NCBI GenBank assembly: GCA_964416595.1
Contig: CAYQES010000019.1
Coordinates: forward strand, 1 to 63,326
DNA from: JAKFYM01 sp964416595
Lineage (GTDB): Bacteria; Bdellovibrionota; UBA1018; CAIPTA01
Length of the DNA stretch: 63,326 bases
Direction of reading: 5' to 3'
How positions within the stretch are numbered: position 1 is the first letter of the stretch; each line of letters begins with the position of its first letter. A program made the position numbers and the translations under genes. Under the pieces are notes generated by a model that had not been told where the DNA came from, ran no database searches, and saw nothing but the letters and a program-made list of their open reading frames with translations. Below are positions 1 to 7,580 of this stretch, in pieces.

Positions 1-98
1 ACCAGCAAAAAACCGCCCCCCGCCCCCACCAAAGTGCCGTAGCAGCCCACGGCGACCCCAAGAAATCCTAAAAAAAAGTTGCTGTAGAGCTCTGTCAT
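1..98 (-). CDS. TSUP (TauE/SafE) family permease, N-terminal fragment
   Basis: Only the first 32 codons lie in the window, reading off its left edge. The start ATG is at 98-96. The segment is hydrophobic and carries the glycine-rich G-T-L-V-G-A-G-G-G-F-L-L motif at residues 22-33, which is characteristic of the first half-repeat of TauE/SafE (TSUP) membrane permeases for small anions such as sulfite or sulfonates. It diverges from the plus-strand gene at 118 with only 19 bp between the start codons. The substrate cannot be guessed from this fragment. Confidence 0.65.
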   Translation of the reverse strand, partial: MTELYSNFFLGFLGVAVGCYGTLVGAGGGFLL

Positions 99-117
99 TT
101 GTAGGTAAAATCTTCCC

Positions 118-618
118 ATGAAAACCAAACTCCAGGAAGTGTTTCAGCAAGTGCATGCAACGATTCCCGCCAATTGGAAGGCCACCATGCTTTTGCAAGG
201 CATTGGCTTTTTGAAAATCCCGCTACTCTTCTTCGTACGCCCTCGGGTAAGCGAAATCACCGACACTCGAGCCAGAGTAGAAATTCCTCTCACGCGAAAA
301 ACCAAGAATCACCTGGGCTCCATGTACTTTGGCGCGCTGGCCATCGGCGCCGATTGTGTGGTTGGTCTTTTGGCCATGCACCACATCCAAAAACAAAAGG
401 TTCATTTGAGCTTTAAAGATTTCAACGCAGATTTTTTAAAACGCCCCGAGGGCAATGTAACTTTCCTTTGTGAAGAGGGAGACAAAATCGCCGCCTTCGT
501 GCAAAAAGTGCTGCAAACGGGCGAACGTCACAATTTGCCCGTGCATGCTTCGGCCCTCGTGGGTGAAGAGACAGTGGCGAAATTCATCCTTACTCTTTCG
601 CTCAAGAGGAAATCTTGA
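118..618 (+). CDS. DUF4442/PaaI-like hotdog-fold protein
   Basis: A 166-residue cytosolic protein resembling the DUF4442 branch of the hotdog thioesterase superfamily. The region around residues 60-90 (N-H-L-G-S-M-Y-F-G-A-L-A-I-G-A-D) is the usual central-helix segment of that family. Members are thought to hydrolyse or bind acyl thioesters, but no activity has been assigned to this subgroup. Its stop overlaps the TTG start of the downstream acyltransferase (TTGA at 615-618), and a thiolase follows, so the three genes look like a small lipid or acyl-CoA operon. The start has no strong ribosome-binding site. Confidence 0.75.
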   Translation: MKTKLQEVFQQVHATIPANWKATMLLQGIGFLKIPLLFFVRPRVSEITDTRARVEIPLTRKTKNHLGSMYFGALAIGADCVVGLLAMHHIQKQKVHLSFKDFNADFLKRPEGNVTFLCEEGDKIAAFVQKVLQTGERHNLPVHASALVGEETVAKFILTLSLKRKS

Positions 619-1382
619 CTCTACTCAAGACCCTAGCTTTTGTGGGCATACTCGCCTGGCATATTCTCTACACCTGGCTCGTGCGTCTTTTTAGCCGGGA
701 TCCGAAAACCCTCCGAAATTTTTTTCTTGAGCAAGCAGCTAAACACAGCCGCTGGGCCGTGCGGGTATTAAATTTGGAGCTTGTGATCAAAAATCCCGAA
801 CGCCTACGGCCCGGGCAAAATTATTTGATAGTAGCTAATCATATGTCTTATATCGACGCACTCGTGATCGCCGCTTGGCAGGAATCGGCTTTTGTGACAT
901 CCGTGGAAGTAAAAAACATGCCCTTTCTCGGACTCATCACAGAACTTGCAGGTTGCCTCTACGTGGAAAGAAGATCAAAGGATAATATCCACAACGAAAT
1001 TTATGAAATCGAAGAAGCTTTACAGCAAGGCTTCCACGTTACTTTTTTTCCGGAAGCCACCTCCACCAACGGCACGAACATTTTACCCTTTAAACGGCCC
1101 CTATTTGCCGCCGCCGTAAAAACCCGCAAACCCGTGCTACCAATCGTGATCCAATACGAAAGCATTAATGGCGAAGCGGTGACGGCAAAAAATCGCGACT
1201 ATCTCTGCTGGTATGGCGACATGAATTTTACTCAACATTTTTTACAACTAGCGCGGCTAAAAAATATCCGCATTAGCCTCAATGTATGCCAAGAAATTCC
1301 CGTGACCGAATCCAGCACGAGGGATACTCTTATGGAAACAGCTTATAAAGAAATTAAGGGCCAGTACCGGCCCGTGCCTTAA
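615..1382 (+). CDS. 1-acylglycerol-3-phosphate O-acyltransferase (PlsC family)
   Basis: A 255-residue lysophospholipid acyltransferase of the PlsC/LPLAT family, which transfers an acyl chain to lysophosphatidic acid in the inner membrane. Seen: an N-terminal hydrophobic helix (about residues 5-24), the catalytic NHx4D box N-H-M-S-Y-I-D at 75-81, and an F-P-E-A-T substrate-binding motif near residue 150, where the usual sequence is FPEGT. The start is TTG at 615, preceded by AAGAGGA and overlapping the upstream stop as TTGA, which implies coupled translation. It could equally acylate another lysolipid. Confidence 0.88.
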   Translation: MTLLKTLAFVGILAWHILYTWLVRLFSRDPKTLRNFFLEQAAKHSRWAVRVLNLELVIKNPERLRPGQNYLIVANHMSYIDALVIAAWQESAFVTSVEVKNMPFLGLITELAGCLYVERRSKDNIHNEIYEIEEALQQGFHVTFFPEATSTNGTNILPFKRPLFAAAVKTRKPVLPIVIQYESINGEAVTAKNRDYLCWYGDMNFTQHFLQLARLKNIRISLNVCQEIPVTESSTRDTLMETAYKEIKGQYRPVP

Positions 1383-1391
1383 AGGAGTGTT

Positions 1392-2660
1392 ATGAAAAAA
1401 GTAGTCATCGCCGGTGGTAGCCGCATTCCCTTTTGCCGAGCAGGCTCCGCTTACACCAATGCTACCAATCAGGAAATGATTACCACTGCCGTAAAAGCAG
1501 TTGTAGATAAATTTCATTTACAAGGAAAAACTCTAGGGGATCTCGCTGTGGGTGGTGTAATGAACCATTCGTCTGACTGGAATCTCGCCCGGGAAGTGGC
1601 GCTAGGATCAGGCCTCGCCCTCGACACTCCCGCCTTCGGCCTCCAACGCGCCTGCGGCACGAGCCTCGAGGCTTGCATCTTGATGGCCAACAAAATTGCT
1701 CTCGGTCAAATTGATTCCGCCATTGCCGGCGGCTTTGACAGCATGAGCGATGTGCCGATCGCCTTTAGCCCTGAATTTTCTAAAATCCTCGTGGCCTTTA
1801 GCCGGGCTAAAACTTTGGGCGAAAAATTGAGCTTACTCTTCTCTTTCCGTCCCCACCACTTCAAACCCCGCTTCCCCGCCGTAGTGGAACCCCGCACAGG
1901 CCTTTCCATGGGGGAACACTGCGAGCTCATGGCCCAGGAATGGAAACTCAGCCAAAAAGAGCAGGATGAATTGGCCCTCCAAAGCCACGCCAACGCGGCC
2001 AAAGCCTGGAGCTCAGGATTTTACAATGATCTCGTAGTGCCTTTCCAAGGCGCTACAAAAGATAATAACGTTCGCGAAACTTCTCTCGAAAAACTCAGCA
2101 AACTAAAACCCGCCTTCGAGCGTAGCGCCAAGGGCACCCTCACGGCGGGCAATAGCTCCCCCCTCACGGATGGCGCTTCCGCCGCCCTTCTTTGCAGTGA
2201 AGAGTTTGCGCGTAAACACAATTTACCCATACAGGCTTATTTCGTGGAATCGGAAGTAGCTGGCGTGGATTTTCTGCAGAAAAAAGAGGGCCTCCTTATG
2301 GCACCCGCCTATGCGGTGCCAAAGATGCTCGCGCGAAAAGGAATTAAATTACAAGATTTTGATTTCTACGAAATCCACGAAGCCTTCGCCGCCCAAGTGC
2401 TCTGCACATTGAAGGCCTGGGAATCCGATGAATTTTGCCGCAACCGTTTGGGGCTTCCCGGCAAACTCGGCAGTATTGACCGCAGTAAGTTGAACGTGGT
2501 GGGTGGTAGCGTGGCCTTGGGGCATCCCTTCGGCGCTACGGGCACACGCCTTGTGGCTACGCTCAGTAAACTCTTAGAGAAAAAAGGCAGCGGACGGGGT
2601 TTGATCTCCGTATGCACCGGCGGCGGCATGGGAGTAACGGCGATTTTAGAGCGGCCTTAA
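1392..2660 (+). CDS. acetyl-CoA C-acyltransferase (thiolase, FadI-like)
   Basis: A 422-residue thiolase that cleaves or condenses beta-ketoacyl-CoA in fatty-acid beta-oxidation. The acyl-accepting cysteine is C88 in R-A-C-G-T-S-L-E-A. The C-terminal half has the I-H-E-A-F-A motif, G-H-P-F-G-A-T-G, and the proton-relay cysteine C408 in C-T-G-G-G-M-G. Length and motif spacing fit the FadI subgroup rather than the shorter biosynthetic PhaA type. AAGGAG lies just upstream of ATG 1392. It follows plsC by 9 bp. Its TAA shares the TTAA tetranucleotide with the stop of the convergent thioredoxin gene. No FadJ-type partner is visible. Confidence 0.9.
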   Translation: MKKVVIAGGSRIPFCRAGSAYTNATNQEMITTAVKAVVDKFHLQGKTLGDLAVGGVMNHSSDWNLAREVALGSGLALDTPAFGLQRACGTSLEACILMANKIALGQIDSAIAGGFDSMSDVPIAFSPEFSKILVAFSRAKTLGEKLSLLFSFRPHHFKPRFPAVVEPRTGLSMGEHCELMAQEWKLSQKEQDELALQSHANAAKAWSSGFYNDLVVPFQGATKDNNVRETSLEKLSKLKPAFERSAKGTLTAGNSSPLTDGASAALLCSEEFARKHNLPIQAYFVESEVAGVDFLQKKEGLLMAPAYAVPKMLARKGIKLQDFDFYEIHEAFAAQVLCTLKAWESDEFCRNRLGLPGKLGSIDRSKLNVVGGSVALGHPFGATGTRLVATLSKLLEKKGSGRGLISVCTGGGMGVTAILERP

Positions 2661-2977
2661 GCCCCTCTTAGTTTCCCCAACAATTCTTCCAACACCCTAG
2701 GTGGCGGCACTCCGCTTTGCTCAAACACCAATTCTCCGCCCCGAAATGCTAACAAAGAAGGAATCGAGCGGATTTGAAAGGCCTGGGCTAAATCCTGCGC
2801 TTGCTCTGTGTCCACCTTGCCAAAATAAATATCCGGATTAAGCTCTGCCAGTTGCTCAAAGATTGGCGCAAACATTTTGCAGGGCCCGCACCAAGCGGCC
2901 CAGAAATCCAGGATCACTATGGGATTTTGGTCCACCACTTCTTCAAAATTTTCCATGGTTACATTATGTGTTTTCAT
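2657..2977 (-). CDS. trxA: thioredoxin
   Basis: A 106-residue classical thioredoxin, a cytosolic protein-disulfide reductant. The active site is W-A-A-W-C-G-P-C-K with cysteines at 30 and 33, and the cis-proline loop R-S-I-P-S lies near residue 73. There is no signal peptide. It is the last gene of a minus-strand operon, and its ATG overlaps the stop of the TolC-family gene by 4 bp. A housekeeping thioredoxin coupled to an outer-membrane efflux channel is an unusual arrangement. The symbol is given for family membership; whether it is the main thioredoxin of the cell is unknown. Confidence 0.92.
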   Translation of the reverse strand: MKTHNVTMENFEEVVDQNPIVILDFWAAWCGPCKMFAPIFEQLAELNPDIYFGKVDTEQAQDLAQAFQIRSIPSLLAFRGGELVFEQSGVPPPRVLEELLGKLRGA

Positions 2978-4386
2978 TTTACCAACTCGTCCACAGTGGC
3001 GGCATAGGTGTGAAGGGCAATGTGGTAATCGCCCAGGGCCCGGATTTTGGTGGCCCGGGATTTAAAATAGGAATTATAATCTTGGATCAATTGAGAAAAA
3101 TCTAAGCGCCCTTGCCGGTAGCTACTCTCCTGGGCACGGATCGCAGATTCCCATTGCTTTGTTTCTTCCACGGCAGAAACCGCCGCCGCATAGGTGAAGC
3201 GCACATTTTCCATGGCTGAACTCACTTGCCGGCGTAGATCCTCTTTAGCTTTTAGGAAATCATTAAAAGCCCGCTCAGCACCCACTTCAGCACTATTGAG
3301 CGTGCCACTATTCGTGTCCGAGAAAAACTTATAGCTCATCTCCAAAGTAACAGCATAACGAGGTTTATCCCCACTCGTCATCATCGAAAAGGCGCGGCCA
3401 CGATCAGAATCTAAACCCGTATACTCTCCCACACCGATGAGTTTTAGCTCCGGCCAGTTGGTGGAGAGTTTGGCGGATCTTCTGGTTAGATCGGCGGAGT
3501 TGAATAAAGTTTCCTGCACTTTCACGGAGCGCAAACTATCAATTTGCGGCATCACCATCACGGGCAAGGGTGGTAACTCCTCTTTCATCTCGAAACGCAC
3601 TTCCCTATCCGCATCTTCCATACGCATGGCTGTGAGGAGAGTGTCGAGAGTACTCAAAAAGGTATAAGATGCCGCCTTCACATTCCGCACTTGGGCACCA
3701 AACTCAGCCCGGGCTTTGGGTAAATCCCCAGGGCTAGAAAATCCTAAACGGGATTTATTTTCTACTTCTTTTACGAGCGCTTCGTATTTATCCCGCTGGG
3801 AAACGGCTTCCCTAAGAGATTCCCGGGCCACGTAGGTGTCCCAAAATAATTTTAAAGAATCTAATACTAGTTGCTCTTGGCTTTCTTTCTTTTGCCAGCT
3901 CGCGGATTCCAAAGCTTGTCTAGCGGCGCGGTTTCGTTGGCGCTCGGCGATACCAAAAAAATTTCCTAAGAGATCTTGGGTCACGGTGAGGGTGCCCACA
4001 TCATATACAATAAAAGGCGAACGGCTGCTGGAGCTGCGGAACAAACTATTTTGCTGGGTGCGATTGTAATCTAATTCGAACGTTGTTCCCGTGGCGATCC
4101 GCTGCGTGAGCCCTAGAGACCAATAGCCCGTGCGATCCCGGTAGTTGCCGCTGCCGGAGAGATAGTCTTTGCGGCTGTCTTCGAAAGTATAGGAGGAAAC
4201 GAAACCTAAATCATAGATACCAAAATTATTGTAATACGCCGTATAGGCCGACTGGGCTTCGAGCTCGATGGTTTTTGCATCTCGGCCTTCACCTAAAATT
4301 TTATCCACCACAATTTGCGGCGTGAGACGCACTTCCGCTTGGGCGGGAATCGCGAGTAAAAAAAGCACAAGAGAAAATAGTTTCAT
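2974..4386 (-). CDS. TolC-family outer-membrane efflux protein
   Basis: A 470-residue protein with a signal peptide (cleavage near A-Q-A-E, residue 17) and two long helical stretches rich in Ala, Glu, Gln and Lys separated by beta-strand segments. This is the two-repeat layout of TolC/OEP trimeric channels of type I secretion and tripartite drug efflux. The second repeat (about 320-460) contains L-N-S-A-E-V-G and R-Q-G-R-L-D-F-S-Q-L-I-Q-D-Y-N, typical of OEP. The preceding gene ends one base before its start and thioredoxin follows with 4-bp overlap. No inner-membrane pump or adaptor is adjacent, so partners must be elsewhere. Confidence 0.82.
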   Translation of the reverse strand: MKLFSLVLFLLAIPAQAEVRLTPQIVVDKILGEGRDAKTIELEAQSAYTAYYNNFGIYDLGFVSSYTFEDSRKDYLSGSGNYRDRTGYWSLGLTQRIATGTTFELDYNRTQQNSLFRSSSSRSPFIVYDVGTLTVTQDLLGNFFGIAERQRNRAARQALESASWQKKESQEQLVLDSLKLFWDTYVARESLREAVSQRDKYEALVKEVENKSRLGFSSPGDLPKARAEFGAQVRNVKAASYTFLSTLDTLLTAMRMEDADREVRFEMKEELPPLPVMVMPQIDSLRSVKVQETLFNSADLTRRSAKLSTNWPELKLIGVGEYTGLDSDRGRAFSMMTSGDKPRYAVTLEMSYKFFSDTNSGTLNSAEVGAERAFNDFLKAKEDLRRQVSSAMENVRFTYAAAVSAVEETKQWESAIRAQESSYRQGRLDFSQLIQDYNSYFKSRATKIRALGDYHIALHTYAATVDELVK

Positions 4387-5157
4387 TTACATCCCAAAGC
4401 CAATGAGGGCGCTATAGTTGTTTTCCTGGGCGCCAAGATTTCCGGCGGTGCCGAGCACGCCCCTCTTAGCCACAGATATCCTAGCGAACACGGATCGCCA
4501 CGGTTGCACTCTTACATGCAGGCCCGCCTCCCAGAGATTTGCCGCCTGGCTATGATCCATGATCGTGGAGCGGGTGGATTGGGAAACAAAAGTCCGCCCC
4601 ACTTTGCCGCCTAAACCAGCCGCCAACCAATGGCGCCAAACAAAAAACTCTACTTCAGGCCCGGCCATGAGTTGCAAAGTATTGAGACGGGAATCATCGT
4701 ACACCCTGCCTTGATTAGTGGTGATTTTAAGTAGATGAGACGCAAGGCCCCCTTGCACGGCAATGCCCGCCCGCCAAGGCAATCTCTGGGACAATAGACG
4801 CTGGTAAAACCAATAGTGACCGCCGAGAAGCAACATAGGCTTTTCGCTAAGAGCGCCGTAAGAATAATTTTCCGAAGCCGAGATTCTTCCTTGGCCCACG
4901 GGGCGATAGGGCTGGCCACCTAATTCAAATTCAGAAGAGGGCAAAGGCTCCTGCTCTTCTTCCCGAACGGCCTCCGCCGTGGAAACCAAACCATCGTTTT
5001 CTTCAGGCAGCGAAAAAGGTTTCAACACCGCTCCGCTCGGAGTGGACGAAAGCTCCTGTTCCGCTAGATTTTTAAGATCCGATTCTGTGAGCTCTTCGGG
5101 CTTTTTTGCCGAGGCGGTAACAGAAAGAAGGAGTAAAAAGATTACTGCAAATCTCAT
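4387..5157 (-). CDS. predicted outer-membrane beta-barrel protein
   Basis: 256 residues with a signal peptide (M-R-F-A-V-I-F-L-L-L-L-S, cleavage after A-S-A). An acidic, disordered-looking segment (about 18-85) is followed by alternating hydrophobic/polar strands rich in Gly, Tyr and Trp. The last residues, A-L-I-G-F-G-M, resemble but do not exactly match a barrel-sealing C-terminal strand. I do not recognise a named family. The start overlaps the upstream lipoprotein stop by 4 bp and its own stop directly abuts the TolC-family start, so it probably acts in the same envelope complex. Confidence 0.6.
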   Translation of the reverse strand: MRFAVIFLLLLSVTASAKKPEELTESDLKNLAEQELSSTPSGAVLKPFSLPEENDGLVSTAEAVREEEQEPLPSSEFELGGQPYRPVGQGRISASENYSYGALSEKPMLLLGGHYWFYQRLLSQRLPWRAGIAVQGGLASHLLKITTNQGRVYDDSRLNTLQLMAGPEVEFFVWRHWLAAGLGGKVGRTFVSQSTRSTIMDHSQAANLWEAGLHVRVQPWRSVFARISVAKRGVLGTAGNLGAQENNYSALIGFGM

Positions 5158-6359
5158 AGGCTGCCTCCGTAATCTTCCGCGTAGAAATCAGGATTCACGC
5201 AAGCAAAGTGGCCGAGTTGACGAAAATATTTTCCTTCATCCACGGCAAATAATAATTTTCCCCAAGTGATCGGCAGAACAGTGAGTAGTTGTGAATCATC
5301 CCCCACGGAATAGAGCGCACCTGGATTCCAGGGCCAGAAGCGTTTTTGGATATGATCCTTCACGAGATCCGGATACTCCAAAACATAGGCGAGAACGAGG
5401 GCATTCGTTTCAAAACGAAAAAAGTGGATGCCAGCGCGGCTTTGAAGAACCACGAGTTTTTCCTGGCCTCTCGGTTTAAAGAGTGCCATCCCAGCGCCAA
5501 ATTTTCCTTCTACTTTGTAGTTTTGCACTTCGCCAGTAGTAGTATTCCAGAAACGAATCGTAGCGCGGCCACTCTTCCACTCAAGCCACACGAGACGCTC
5601 GTTATCAAAACGCTTTAAGCTGATTTGGTGGCCCCCCAAGGAGGAAGGAGCCATTTCTTTTTGTACCAACTCATTTGCGCCATTAATACGGAACCAACCC
5701 TGGCGCATGGATCCACCTAAGCGATCCGCAAACACTTCACTCTCATTTTGGTTGATAGGTTCCCAGCGCAGATTGCCGAAACTTCCACCTAAATTCCAAC
5801 GTTCTACTTTCCGATGTGGCTCTTCAGTGGAACGTAAATCGTAACCATCCCCATTGGCCACCGCGAAAGCTAAGCGGTTAGGAGCCGTGGCCACGGTGCG
5901 GATCTTAGAAAATCCCTGCTGTTGGTACACTTCAGAACCACCGGGAGAAGAAGTGGAAAAAGATTTGCGCTTGCCAATTTCTTTGTGAGCCACAAGATCA
6001 AAGTTTGTGACAACAGCACGGCCACCGTGGAAAAATACGAGCTTCATGATTTTATCTTTAATGCTTAAGATACCGGGAGCGCTCATGCTTTCATTCGGTT
6101 CTTTCTGAATAAAATCCCTTACTCTAGTGCTCGCACCTTGCACAGAATTAGGCATAAAAATGCCCATATAATCGATAGACTCACAAACGATCTGAAATTG
6201 GGTGCCCGCATTTTCCCGACCTCGCTCCCGGGGAAGAGGATCTGAAGGGTTTTGATTTTGGGGAGGTAAAAGAGTAGGGGCATTTCCTTGGCCGCCTACT
6301 TCATCTTTGCCTCCGCAAGCCACCAAAAGCATAAAAAACGCACAGCAAATTAGACGCAT
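5154..6359 (-). CDS. predicted lipoprotein, possible beta-propeller
   Basis: The start is ATG at 6359, chosen because GGGGAGGA precedes it at good spacing and because the protein then begins with a lipoprotein signal M-R-L-I-C-C-A-F-F-M-L-L-V-A-C (lipobox L-V-A-C). The upstream in-frame ATG at 6392 would spoil this. The mature 386 residues contain repeated short strand pairs with Trp and Gly (for example R-L-V-W-L-E-W-K-S-G), suggestive of a WD/YVTN-like propeller; this is inference from pattern only. It is the first gene of the operon running to the OM barrel, TolC and thioredoxin genes, and diverges from the lipoprotein at 6463. Confidence 0.65.
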   Translation of the reverse strand: MRLICCAFFMLLVACGGKDEVGGQGNAPTLLPPQNQNPSDPLPRERGRENAGTQFQIVCESIDYMGIFMPNSVQGASTRVRDFIQKEPNESMSAPGILSIKDKIMKLVFFHGGRAVVTNFDLVAHKEIGKRKSFSTSSPGGSEVYQQQGFSKIRTVATAPNRLAFAVANGDGYDLRSTEEPHRKVERWNLGGSFGNLRWEPINQNESEVFADRLGGSMRQGWFRINGANELVQKEMAPSSLGGHQISLKRFDNERLVWLEWKSGRATIRFWNTTTGEVQNYKVEGKFGAGMALFKPRGQEKLVVLQSRAGIHFFRFETNALVLAYVLEYPDLVKDHIQKRFWPWNPGALYSVGDDSQLLTVLPITWGKLLFAVDEGKYFRQLGHFACVNPDFYAEDYGGSL

Positions 6360-6402
6360 GGGTTTTTCCTCCCCAAAGGCAATGGCACTCATAAAGACTA
6401 TC

Positions 6403-6431
6403 TTGACTTTTTAGTTAATCATCTGATTAAA
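6403..6431. promoter_or_regulatory. palindrome within a divergent promoter region
   Basis: TTGACT at 6403-6408 could be a -35 box for the plus-strand lipoprotein gene. A perfect palindrome TTAATCA-tc-TGATTAA (6415-6430) fills the space where the spacer and -10 should lie. It sits midway between the divergent starts at 6359 and 6463. The position and symmetry fit an operator for the TetR-type regulator encoded at 6978-7580. The -10 box (GATTAA or ATTAAA) is poor, so the promoter assignment is tentative while the palindrome itself is exact. Confidence 0.45.
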
Positions 6432-6462
6432 CTCAAGAGAAATCCCTTTTTGAGGAGCTCCC

Positions 6463-6978
6463 ATGAAGCTGTATCTCCTGGTATTTTTGTCCGCTTTTTC
6501 TCTTCTAGCTTGCGGTCCGTCTAAAGACGATAACGCCACCACTAGTAAAGAGAGAGAAGACCGTGACCGAGCTCGGCAAATGTATTCCCGCTTTGTGGGA
6601 TTTTATCGGGGAACTATTACTCCCCATACGGGCACTCGGCGACCTGAACCAATAGAAATGGATCTACGAGTTGTAGAAGTTCGGGATGGAACCAATGAAA
6701 ATGGTGCCCCCATTTTCCGACTAGTGCTAAGTGGATATTTTCACCCTACAGCTTACGATCCTGGCTTATACCCTATTGCCTTGCGTCCCATTTTCGGCCG
6801 CTATTTTGAAGATACCGACGAACTAGCCATTCAAAACTCTGACGGCTCGTCTAATACAGGCCGAGGTTCTGTTTCCGTTAGTGCCACCTACCGAGATGGT
6901 ACCTTAGAAGGCGAAGCCTTCTTCCACATTTCTGTGCCCGTAAACGGCCATCTTATTATGCGCAGAGTAGAAAACTAG
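6463..6978 (+). CDS. predicted lipoprotein of unknown function
   Basis: 171 residues beginning with a lipoprotein signal peptide (M-K-L-Y-L-L-V-F-L-S-A-F-S-L-L-A-C, lipobox L-L-A-C at 14-17), then a charged linker and a compact domain with several beta-strand segments (about 45-170). No family is recognised. GAGGAG precedes the ATG. The stop TAG overlaps the GTG start of the TetR-type regulator by one base (TAGTG), so the two are co-translated. The divergent operon on the other side also begins with a lipoprotein, and both sides share the palindrome at 6415-6430. Confidence 0.7.
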   Translation: MKLYLLVFLSAFSLLACGPSKDDNATTSKEREDRDRARQMYSRFVGFYRGTITPHTGTRRPEPIEMDLRVVEVRDGTNENGAPIFRLVLSGYFHPTAYDPGLYPIALRPIFGRYFEDTDELAIQNSDGSSNTGRGSVSVSATYRDGTLEGEAFFHISVPVNGHLIMRRVEN

Positions 6979-7580
6979 TGGAAAACCTGCGCACCAATAG
7001 CCGCTCTCTCATCCTGAAAACCGCGAGCAGTCTTTTTGCTTCCCAAGGTTTTCGCGCCACTACCTTACGACAAATCGCCCACGCCAGCGGCGCCAACGGT
7101 GCCCTCGTGGCCTACTACTTTGGCAACAAAGAAGGCCTCCGGGACGCCGTGATCGCCGAGAAACTCGCGAGCATGCAAGCCTCATTGCGCCCTCTCACCC
7201 CCACACAAAAAAAATTCACCGCCAAACACTTAAGCAAAGTGGTGCACACCCTCTTCCAACACATCCGGGAAGATGAAAGCTTTCACCTGCTCGCCCAACG
7301 GGCCCTCTTGGAAGATCCGGATTTTAAGAAAAAGCTAAAAAACAATCTCTGGAACCCGCTCTTCGAACTCCTCACAAATATGATCCGGGAAGCCACAAAA
7401 ATTTCGCCCCAAGAAGCGGAAATCCGCTGCCTCGCTCTCTGTGGCATGCTCCAACAGTACGCGAATCTACGCTGCTTTTTTCTGGATGACTTTCCCGGCA
7501 CGAATCCCAGCGCCAAAGCCCTCGCCGAATACGAAAATTATATTGCCGGGCCTTTGGTAGAAGAAATCTGCCGAGTTTGA
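6978..7580 (+). CDS. TetR-family transcriptional regulator, CecR-like
   Basis: 200 residues. The N-terminal 60 residues form a TetR DNA-binding domain: A-S-S-L-F-A-S-Q-G-F-R-A-T-T-L-R-Q-I-A, then a recognition helix ending A-Y-Y-F-G-N-K-E-G-L. The C-terminal ligand-binding part, with P-Q-E-A-E-I-R near 145 and the following helix, resembles the DUF1956/CecR (YbiH) type, whose members control efflux genes. The GTG start at 6978 overlaps the preceding lipoprotein stop by 1 bp. The adjacent TolC operon and intervening palindrome make autoregulation plus control of that operon the simplest inference. The 3' end overlaps the convergent nucleotidase gene by 43 bp. Confidence 0.85.
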   Translation: MENLRTNSRSLILKTASSLFASQGFRATTLRQIAHASGANGALVAYYFGNKEGLRDAVIAEKLASMQASLRPLTPTQKKFTAKHLSKVVHTLFQHIREDESFHLLAQRALLEDPDFKKKLKNNLWNPLFELLTNMIREATKISPQEAEIRCLALCGMLQQYANLRCFFLDDFPGTNPSAKALAEYENYIAGPLVEEICRV

